Positions 58,067-64,000 of a stretch of DNA of 64,000 nt are shown piece after piece; position 1 is the stretch's first letter, and each line of letters starts with the position of its first letter. Source of the DNA: Berkiella sp050247135 (GTDB lineage Bacteria > Pseudomonadota > Gammaproteobacteria > Berkiellales > Berkiellaceae). The stretch is from the NCBI GenBank assembly GCA_050247135.1, contig JBFWUT010000002.1, positions 103,573 through 167,572 of the forward strand, given 5' to 3'. The notes below the pieces were generated by a model that worked only from the letters and a program-made list of their open reading frames with translations, had not been told where the DNA came from and made no database searches. Position numbers and translations under genes: made by a program.

Positions 58067-58657
58067 ATGAAGAATCAGCATGAATATACTGCAGAGCATT
58101 TTAAAGAACTCGATTGGTCGGATAAAATAATAGAAGTAACCAGCTTTGACAATTGCACTTTTTCAAGTTGCAACTTTAGCAACAGCACTTTCCATAAATG
58201 TAAATTTCATGAGTGCCACTTTATCCATTGCAATCTGAGTTTGATTAAAGTCACCAAATGTTCTTTTTTTGATACGTATTTTGAAGGATCCAAAATCATT
58301 GGTGTGAATTGGACTAACGCTAATTGGCCCACCATTACCTTGAGCTGCCCGTTGCGATTTAATCAATGTATTTTAAATGACTGCTCTTTTATGAGTTTAA
58401 GTTTAAGAGAAATGAGCATGATTGACTGTAAAGCTCATGACGTTGACTTTAGAGATGCCGATTTGACTCAAGCTGATTTTAGTCAAAGTGATTTTACCAA
58501 TAGCCTATTTAATCAAACCTTATTAGCTGAAGCGAATTTTACTGATGCCATTAATTACAATATTAATGTGTTTGAAAACAATGTGAAGAGAGCAAAATTC
58601 TCACTGCCTGAAGCCATGAGTTTATTGCAATATCTTGATATTGAACTGGTGGATTAG
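58067..58657 (+). CDS. pentapeptide-repeat protein
   Basis: A 196-residue protein. From about residue 26 to 172 it follows the A(D/N)LXX-type five-residue pattern of right-handed beta helices, here with Phe or Leu at the core (FDNCTFSSCNFSNSTFHKCK, later DFRDADLTQADFSQSDFTNS). A short break lies near residue 88. Many Cys alternate in the first half. Members include Qnr proteins, which protect topoisomerases from quinolones, but the similarity is structural only. The 3' end overlaps the convergent selO gene by four bases. AGG lies six bases before the ATG. Confidence 0.9.
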   Translation: MKNQHEYTAEHFKELDWSDKIIEVTSFDNCTFSSCNFSNSTFHKCKFHECHFIHCNLSLIKVTKCSFFDTYFEGSKIIGVNWTNANWPTITLSCPLRFNQCILNDCSFMSLSLREMSMIDCKAHDVDFRDADLTQADFSQSDFTNSLFNQTLLAEANFTDAINYNINVFENNVKRAKFSLPEAMSLLQYLDIELVD

Positions 58658-60057
58658 GTCCCACAAAATGTGGCGAAAACCCTTTCTTGCTCCGTCGGTG
58701 GCAATATAAGATCTGTGAATTGTGGATTGTCTTCATAAGGCGTTTGATAGGCTTCTAAACATTTTTTGAACCAGGATAAGTCATTCTTGTCACAGGCAAG
58801 CGCAAGCGCTTTTTCGACCTGGTGGTTACGAGGGATCACCGCTGGATTTTGCTCTAGCATAGTCGATTGTGGACACCGTGCTAGCCAACTTAGCGCCCAT
58901 TTCTCTAACCCCTCGGGGATCTTATTTAATGCTAAACTTCTAAAAGTATTCGTGTAATCTAACGCTTTTGCTTGCATTAAACCGAGCAGGTCATCAATCA
59001 GTGATTGATCTTCTGGCTCTTCACTGACTAAACCCAATTTATTACGCATCATGGCTAACCACTTTATTTGAAAAAGCTCATAAAATTGCGCAATCTGTTC
59101 ATTGGCCATTTCAATCGCCTTATTTTGGTCGCTATTGATGAGGGGCAGTAAACATTCGGCTAAACGAGCAAAATTCCAACCCGCAATCGCCGGTTGTTGA
59201 GCAAATGCATAACGACCCTGGCGATCAATTGAACTCAAAACGGCTCCTGGATGATATTCATCCATAAAAGCACAGGGACCATAATCGATGGTTTCGCCAC
59301 TTAATGCCATGTTATCGGTATTCATGACACCATGAATAAATCCGACTCGCAGCCATTCGCAGATTAGTGTAGTCTGGGTGTGCTTAACATACTCCAACAA
59401 GGCAACCGCCTGATTTTCAGCATCCTGCTCGGGGAGATGTCTCTTGATCGTATAATCGAGCAATTGCTCAAGAATCGCAGGATCCGGTAGTCGCGCAGCA
59501 TATTCAAAAGTGCCCACCCGAATATGGCTTGCAGCCACTCTCGTTAATACCGCACCCTGTTGCCAAGTACCGCGATAGACTTTTTCCCCGGTACGCACTA
59601 CTGCTAAGCTACGCGTGGTAGGAATACCTAAAGCATGCATAGCTTCACTTATCAGGTATTCACGGAGCATCGGCCCAAGTACAGCTCGACCATCACCATT
59701 TCTAGCGTAAGGTGTGGGACCGGCGCCTTTTAATTGAATATCAAAGCGCTTACCACATGGCGTGACATGCTCGCCATACCATAATGCTCGACCATCACCT
59801 AGCATAGTAAAGCGTCCGAACTGGTGGCCAGCATAGGCTAAGGCACTGGGTCTAGCACCCTCAGGTAGTTCACTGCCGCTTAAGACGTTTTCCCACATAG
59901 ATACCCTGTTCTCGTCGAAGTGTAACCCTAGGGTATTAGCTAAGGCGTGGTTAAAAATCACTAATTCAGGTGAACAAACAGGCTGCAATGCAATTGAGCA
60001 ATAGCACTCTTTAGGGAGTTTGAGATAAGTATGTTCAAAGCGCCAACGTGCGTTCAT
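58654..60057 (-). CDS. selO: protein adenylyltransferase SelO (YdiU)
   Basis: A 467-residue SelO pseudokinase, which transfers AMP to protein Ser, Thr or Tyr under oxidative stress. Typical sequence is seen in order: ALAYAGHQFGRFTMLGDGRA, QLKGAGPTPYARNGDGRAVL, the region SEAMHALGIPTTRSLAVV, and the metal site GVMNTDNMALSGETIDYGPC. The protein is full length for the family (about 470-480). A selenocysteine is not needed in bacteria, and the C-terminus ends FCGT. The ribosome-binding site is weak. Confidence 0.95.
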   Translation of the reverse strand: MNARWRFEHTYLKLPKECYCSIALQPVCSPELVIFNHALANTLGLHFDENRVSMWENVLSGSELPEGARPSALAYAGHQFGRFTMLGDGRALWYGEHVTPCGKRFDIQLKGAGPTPYARNGDGRAVLGPMLREYLISEAMHALGIPTTRSLAVVRTGEKVYRGTWQQGAVLTRVAASHIRVGTFEYAARLPDPAILEQLLDYTIKRHLPEQDAENQAVALLEYVKHTQTTLICEWLRVGFIHGVMNTDNMALSGETIDYGPCAFMDEYHPGAVLSSIDRQGRYAFAQQPAIAGWNFARLAECLLPLINSDQNKAIEMANEQIAQFYELFQIKWLAMMRNKLGLVSEEPEDQSLIDDLLGLMQAKALDYTNTFRSLALNKIPEGLEKWALSWLARCPQSTMLEQNPAVIPRNHQVEKALALACDKNDLSWFKKCLEAYQTPYEDNPQFTDLILPPTEQERVFATFCGT

Positions 60058-60077
60058 TTGCGATCACTCAATCATCT

Positions 60078-61922
60078 TTAATTTATTATTTCATCTTCGT
60101 CTAACAAAAAGCCACCTACTTGCGCTTTCCAAAGCGTTGCATAGTGACCATTTTTAGTTAAAAGTTCTTGATGGGTACCATCTTCGACAATTTTGCCTTT
60201 TTCAAATACTAGGATCCTATCCATATGCAGTAAAGTGGATAAGCGATGGGCAATCACAATCGTCGTCTTGTTTTGCATCAGTTCCCATAAACTTTCTTGA
60301 ATATATTGTTCTGTGACTGAATCCAATTGACTGGTTGCTTCATCTAAAATCAAGATTGGCGCATTTTTAAGAAAAGCGCGCGCAATCGCTATGCGTTGAC
60401 GCTGTCCGCCGGAAAGCTTAACACCTCTTTCACCGACTAGGGAATCATAGCCTTGTGCCAATTGAGCAATAAATTCATGCGCATGGGCTTTTTTAGTAGC
60501 CTCTATCACATCATTCCTATTGGCATCAACTCGTCCATATTGAATATTTTCAAATAAAGTACGGTGAAACAAGGAAGGATCTTGCGGGATCATACCGATA
60601 TTTTTTCGCAAACTGGCTTGGGTCACCGCTTTAATATCTTCACCATCAATGGTAATGCGACCTGATGAAACATCAAATAAGCGTAATATTAAATTCACAA
60701 AAGTAGACTTGCCACTGCCAGAATGTCCAACCAAGCCTACCTTTTGTCCAGGCAAAATGGTTACCGTTTTATTCTCAAATAGTGGATCACTACCCTGATA
60801 TCGAAACTGAACCTCTTCAAAAACTATTTTTCCTTGTGTCACTTGCAGATCTTTAGCACTGGGGAGATCTTCTACTTCATGGGGCTCAACAATAATATTT
60901 AAAGCTTGTCGACAATTGCCTGCTTCTTTGGCCAAGCGCAAAATTTCTTCGCCCATATTGAAGATGCTTTCTGCAATTGTGAAGGATAATGTCAGTATCA
61001 AAGCAAAATCACCGATAGTCACGAAGTTATGCAATCTGCCATAAATCAGGCCAAATAGCATGGCGCTCACTAATACGAAAATCCAGAGACCTTGTTTAAA
61101 ATAGGCTTTCAGTATATACCACTGCAACGCCCGGTCTTTAGCCATTAAATTATCGATAGAACTAAAAACTACCCGTTCTTCATGTTGGTTATTAGCAAAT
61201 AACTTGGTGCTCATCACATTGATTATGCTATCAACAAGTTTGCCACTCATGTTATTGCCGGCTGCACTTAAGGCATAAGAAAGCTGTTCCGATCTTTTGG
61301 ACATTGAATAAGCAAATAAGACATAACACACCGACCATCCCAACAACATGGCACAAAACAAAGGATGCACTGTGTACAAGATGAGTGATGAGGCAAGCGC
61401 AGCCAGTGCTTGTGGTAAAATTTTATGGGTCAGGATCTGCAGAACGGCTTCGGCACCGGTGCACAAATCGAATATTTTTTTGGATAAACTGCCAGAAAAA
61501 TGCTCCCCAAAATAGCGGTATGAATGTTGTGACAAATAATGATGCATCGTGCCGGCAATATCAGACTTTAGTTTGGGATAAAACTGCAAAGAGGCAATGC
61601 GATAGGTGGTATAACCCAGATTGATAGCCATCGGAATACTGGCGTAACATAACGCAGGCACTAATACAGCCTGCAATAAACTATCAAGATGATCTCCCGC
61701 CGCCAGCACATGGTCGATGATGACTTTAAGTAAATAAGCCTTAACAGGATTAATGGAGGCTTCAAATACAATAAAAAAGGCGATAGCAAGCATCGAAAGG
61801 GGATGCCGTTTTAAGAATATTGCAATGAAAGCACTCAGCTTCTTTGGAATGGCCTTACCTTCATTCACGACTTGTGTTTTTGTTAGGTCAATTTGTTGCT
61901 CAGCTTGGTTAGAGGCTGTCAT
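60078..61922 (-). CDS. ABC transporter, fused permease and ATPase
   Basis: A 614-residue half-transporter from ATG 61922 (GGAG six bases upstream). An N-terminal six-helix membrane domain (about 25-330) is followed by an ABC ATPase with Walker A GHSGSGKS, Q-loop MIPQDPSLF, signature LSGGQ and Walker B ILILDEAT. The His-loop is VIAHRLSTL. A homodimer would export a lipid, peptide or drug. No C39 peptidase domain precedes the membrane helices. It lies 21 bases upstream of selO on the same strand, and they may be co-transcribed. Confidence 0.94.
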   Translation of the reverse strand: MTASNQAEQQIDLTKTQVVNEGKAIPKKLSAFIAIFLKRHPLSMLAIAFFIVFEASINPVKAYLLKVIIDHVLAAGDHLDSLLQAVLVPALCYASIPMAINLGYTTYRIASLQFYPKLKSDIAGTMHHYLSQHSYRYFGEHFSGSLSKKIFDLCTGAEAVLQILTHKILPQALAALASSLILYTVHPLFCAMLLGWSVCYVLFAYSMSKRSEQLSYALSAAGNNMSGKLVDSIINVMSTKLFANNQHEERVVFSSIDNLMAKDRALQWYILKAYFKQGLWIFVLVSAMLFGLIYGRLHNFVTIGDFALILTLSFTIAESIFNMGEEILRLAKEAGNCRQALNIIVEPHEVEDLPSAKDLQVTQGKIVFEEVQFRYQGSDPLFENKTVTILPGQKVGLVGHSGSGKSTFVNLILRLFDVSSGRITIDGEDIKAVTQASLRKNIGMIPQDPSLFHRTLFENIQYGRVDANRNDVIEATKKAHAHEFIAQLAQGYDSLVGERGVKLSGGQRQRIAIARAFLKNAPILILDEATSQLDSVTEQYIQESLWELMQNKTTIVIAHRLSTLLHMDRILVFEKGKIVEDGTHQELLTKNGHYATLWKAQVGGFLLDEDEIIN

Positions 61923-62063
61923 GATCAACTCCAGTAATGCACGTACACTTAATTTGCTTAGTTAATCATATCAGATCAAGCTCCTAAAAGGAGACTTTAG
62001 TGAATGTCTTTTTCGTTAAAATCGCTTATAATCCCGTGTCACGAGGAATTATAGCGATTTTCC

Positions 62064-62789
62064 ATGCTAGATTTAAACAACCCACCCTTACATTTAAGTG
62101 CAGCATTAAAGACGGTTGCCACACCCTTTCTAGAGAAATTGGGGTGCCATTATTTTCAATATCTTAAGGTCTATTGCGATGGTAGCTTTTCTTATGTCAC
62201 CACCTTACCTTCGTGGGATGAGTACATCACCGATCTGTTGCATAAAACGAATATGCCCGCGGTTTACTCACACATTGATGGACTGACCCTAGACAAAGAT
62301 AAATTTACTTTTTTGTGGGAGCCTAATTTGCCTGAAACACCCGTCAGGCTGGCACGCGATTTTAATATTGCCAATGGGTTCACCTTGGTAGAGCGGCATA
62401 CCGATTTCTATTATATGTTTGCCTTTGCCTCACCAACCACCCACACTCGCGCGATTGACACTTATTTCAACTCGCTGAATCAAATGAATGAGTTTTTACA
62501 ACAATTTAAATATCATCAACGCAAGCTCATCAAAGAGATGGATCAATACCGCATCAATGTGCCCAAAACCCGCCAAGATTGCAACCTAGATAAAATGCTA
62601 TTAAGGAAGAAATCGCATCATTTAAGTCAACAAGAACTTGCCTGTATTAAGGGACTTGCTAAGGGCCATTCTTACAAGGAAATTGCAAAAGAACTTGGTA
62701 TCTCACACCGCACCGTTGAAACTTATCTTAATCGTGTCAAAGAGCGCTGCCATCTTCGACACAAACATGAACTCATTTCGCTACTGTAG
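62064..62789 (+). CDS. LuxR family transcriptional regulator
   Basis: A 241-residue regulator. The C-terminal LuxR helix-turn-helix is at about residues 176-238 (LSQQELACIKGLAKGHSYKE, then ISHRTVETYLNRVKERC). The N-terminal 150 residues (HYFQYLKVYCDGSFSYVTTL, later LVERHTDFYYMFAFA) are not a receiver domain but resemble autoinducer-binding or LuxR-solo domains. Such LuxR proteins are abundant in Legionella and Coxiella. TATAAT at 62027-62032 is a likely -10 element. No adjacent LuxI is present. Confidence 0.9.
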   Translation: MLDLNNPPLHLSAALKTVATPFLEKLGCHYFQYLKVYCDGSFSYVTTLPSWDEYITDLLHKTNMPAVYSHIDGLTLDKDKFTFLWEPNLPETPVRLARDFNIANGFTLVERHTDFYYMFAFASPTTHTRAIDTYFNSLNQMNEFLQQFKYHQRKLIKEMDQYRINVPKTRQDCNLDKMLLRKKSHHLSQQELACIKGLAKGHSYKEIAKELGISHRTVETYLNRVKERCHLRHKHELISLL

Positions 62790-62793
62790 TTTT

Positions 62794-62814
62794 TGTCCGT
62801 GATTGTCACGGACA
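62794..62814. terminator. intrinsic hairpin after the LuxR gene
   Basis: TGTCCGTGA-TTG-TCACGGACA is a perfect 9-base stem with a 3-base loop, five bases after the LuxR stop codon; it is followed by mixed sequence rather than a T-run. Confidence 0.6.
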
Positions 62815-62863
62815 GCTAAGAGCTTTTCACTTCGGTATTATGCGCTTTTGCTTGGGGTTGTCC

Positions 62864-63640
62864 ATGAAGCTTAGCGTAACTGATTCTCATAAAAAGTCTA
62901 TTTTCAATAATTTTATGAACTACTTTGCAGCCACCTGTGGTATGTATGAAAGCCACGGCTGTCGTTATAGTTTACCCGATGCCTCTTTTGTGCTGTTTAA
63001 TTCTGTGTTTGATACGAATTTAATATCGCAAAGTGTTAGCAATGCCATCTTGACCATGAAAAAGGTGTATGAGCAGAAAAAGCAGTTTTGTTGGTGGATA
63101 ACAGATTTTGTGACACCTCAGTCATTACGCGCAGCTTTGGAGAAAGAAGGTTTTCAAATGGGCCATGCTTTTAAGGGTATGGTCTTTGATCTGGCCAAGA
63201 CTATCAATCCCCCTAAAGAGATTGCTCATATCACTGTTAAAAGCTTGCAGCATAAAGAGCAGCTGATGGAATGGATCAAACCGCTGCAAATCGCTTTTGA
63301 GATTGATGATGACTCAAGCCGCTTTTGTGCCAACTCATTGGCACAGTTATTTGCTGATCCACGCTTTAAGCATTTTTATGTGGAAGATAAAGGCAAGATG
63401 GTTGGTGTCGGATCGTTATTTACCGACAAGGGTGTCAGTGGATTCTATAATCTTGGTGTACTGCCTGAGTATAGAAAGCAGCACATTGCCACCGCGTTAA
63501 AGTACCATCGTCTTCAAGTCAGTCAAAGCTTGGGCTCTAAGCTTGCCATTTTGCAATCATCGGTGATGGGTCAAGATTTAGACCAACGACTTGGCTTTAA
63601 GCCCGTCTTTGATTTTGTTCCTTATCTATCCCCCCTCTAA
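62864..63640 (+). CDS. GNAT family acetyltransferase
   Basis: A 258-residue protein read from ATG 62864, which has GGGG six bases upstream; an in-frame ATG at 62840 would add eight residues. The C-terminal half (about 135-255) has the GNAT pattern: FYVEDKGKMVGVGSLF, then FYNLGVLPEYRKQHIATALK, in which the acetyl-CoA loop is R-K-Q-H-I-A instead of R-x-x-G-x-G/A, and a final LGFKPVFDF. The first half, with two Trp and several Cys, resembles an inactive second GNAT-like domain. Substrate unknown. Its stop codon is the first base triplet of the repeat at 63638. Confidence 0.82.
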   Translation: MKLSVTDSHKKSIFNNFMNYFAATCGMYESHGCRYSLPDASFVLFNSVFDTNLISQSVSNAILTMKKVYEQKKQFCWWITDFVTPQSLRAALEKEGFQMGHAFKGMVFDLAKTINPPKEIAHITVKSLQHKEQLMEWIKPLQIAFEIDDDSSRFCANSLAQLFADPRFKHFYVEDKGKMVGVGSLFTDKGVSGFYNLGVLPEYRKQHIATALKYHRLQVSQSLGSKLAILQSSVMGQDLDQRLGFKPVFDFVPYLSPL

Positions 63641-63743
63641 AAGGACATCCAAATTATTTTACAGGACATCCAAATCTTTTATAGACCATAACCAATTGAT
63701 TTTTATCAGTATTGTCGTCTTTCTTTTTTTGGATGTCCTTTTA
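63638..63743. repeat. 106-bp region bounded by perfect 16-bp inverted repeats
   Basis: TAAAAGGACATCCAAA (63638-63653) and TTTGGATGTCCTTTTA (63728-63743) are exact inverted copies. A third copy, CAGGACATCCAAA, starts at 63662, 21 bases after the AGGACATCC of the first. The ends carry TA dinucleotides that could be a target duplication. Either a small mobile element or a cluster of operator sites. Confidence 0.65.
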
Positions 63744-63784
63744 TGTGAATGATGGATTTTAGATAAAATCTGCCAACAATTTTT

Positions 63785-63798
63785 TTTGGGTGTCCTAT
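63785..63798 (+). repeat. dispersed repeat, TTTGGGTGTCCTAT variant
   Basis: Same variant and flanks as at 1122-1135. It lies 25 bases before the ATG of the edge-cut gene. TATACT at 63812-63817 is a possible -10 element, only four bases from that ATG, again with no Shine-Dalgarno sequence. Confidence 0.6.
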
Positions 63799-63821
63799 AT
63801 TCTTGTTTTGTTATACTTCCT

Positions 63822-64000
63822 ATGTTAAAAAGCCACCTAAATAGCGGCGTTGTAGGTCTTTTTATGTCATTAGCTGGTTCTCTCTCTGCAGAAGTTTTGC
63901 CTTTAGTTACTTATCTTGAAAATCCTGAACTCACGGTTATCAACCCCAAGGCACACCACATCGCCCATATCGTCCTTAATAGCATCCAAGATATCTCTGA
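63822..64000 (+). CDS. hypothetical protein, cut by the right edge
   Basis: An open frame from ATG 63822 to the window edge (59 codons). It begins MLKSHLNSGVVGLFMSLAGS, a possibly hydrophobic leader with Leu-Ser-Ala near residues 21-23, and continues VLPLVTYLENPELTVINPK. No Shine-Dalgarno sequence is seen, as with the gene at 1204, which is preceded by the same repeat variant. Function and full length cannot be judged. Confidence 0.55.
   Translation, partial: MLKSHLNSGVVGLFMSLAGSLSAEVLPLVTYLENPELTVINPKAHHIAHIVLNSIQDIS

Noticed and set aside
60078..61922. Processing exporter for the double-glycine peptide
   Set aside because: No C39 peptidase domain precedes the membrane helices, and the gene is separated from the peptide gene by two others.

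Overview
The window looks like a chromosomal piece of an intracellular, host-adapted gammaproteobacterium of the Legionellales type (Legionella, Coxiella or Berkiella-like). This is inferred, not proven. The DNA is moderately AT-rich, and ordinary gammaproteobacterial housekeeping genes (ku/ligD, kup, selO, an RND efflux operon, a VanX-like dipeptidase, MFS and ABC transporters) alternate with a large set of eukaryote-like genes. These include three F-box-like proteins (7985, 32349 and 43151), two patatin phospholipases (one with ankyrin repeats), two protein kinases, an ankyrin plus RasGEF protein, a mitochondrial-carrier protein, a J-domain protein, a GNAT enzyme with a presequence-like N-terminus, and several coiled-coil or proline-rich proteins. 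No secretion-system, rRNA, tRNA, CRISPR or complete IS gene was seen.

Layout. 1-14 kb: an edge-truncated gene, a Nudix hydrolase, an effector-like protein, a patatin, the ku-ligD end-joining pair, then effector-like, coiled-coil and Gly/Pro-repeat proteins. 14-20 kb: an ankyrin patatin and a signalling cluster (single receiver, TetR regulator, receiver-GAF-PAS-GAF protein). 20-29 kb: Kup, small exported proteins, a J-domain protein, a cupin and a Lon-like protease. 29-32 kb: a tightly coupled four-gene operon (nucleotidyltransferase, TIGR04222-like membrane protein ending in a Cys/Gly tail, DUF692/MNIO enzyme, short partner). 32-35.5 kb: an F-box/HEAT-repeat gene convergent with a mitochondrial-carrier gene, preceded by a deleted duplicate of the same pair. 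35.5-43 kb: small exported low-complexity proteins, an AlbA_2 protein, a kinase, an MFS transporter and an F-box-like protein. 43-49 kb: kinase, GNAT, RasGEF and aminoglycoside-phosphotransferase-like genes. 49-55 kb: TPR-like and metallo-beta-lactamase-like genes, then a DUF2892-adaptor-RND efflux operon. 55-64 kb: VanX-like lipoprotein, MerR/TipAS regulator, exported methyltransferase, a double-glycine leader peptide, pentapeptide protein, SelO, ABC exporter, LuxR regulator, GNAT and a gene cut by the right edge.

The most unusual items are the TIGR04222-MNIO operon, whose Cys/Gly tail is encoded in DNA that overlaps the start of the modifying enzyme; the double-glycine peptide; the duplicated and internally deleted F-box/carrier locus with conserved ends; a dispersed 16-bp repeat (TTTGGATGTCCTTTTA and variants) found in four intergenic places; a 30-bp perfect palindrome paired with a second copy between divergent genes; and a recurring P-[IVA]-T-P motif in otherwise unrelated effector-like proteins. 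Start codons were chosen by Shine-Dalgarno position where one is visible.
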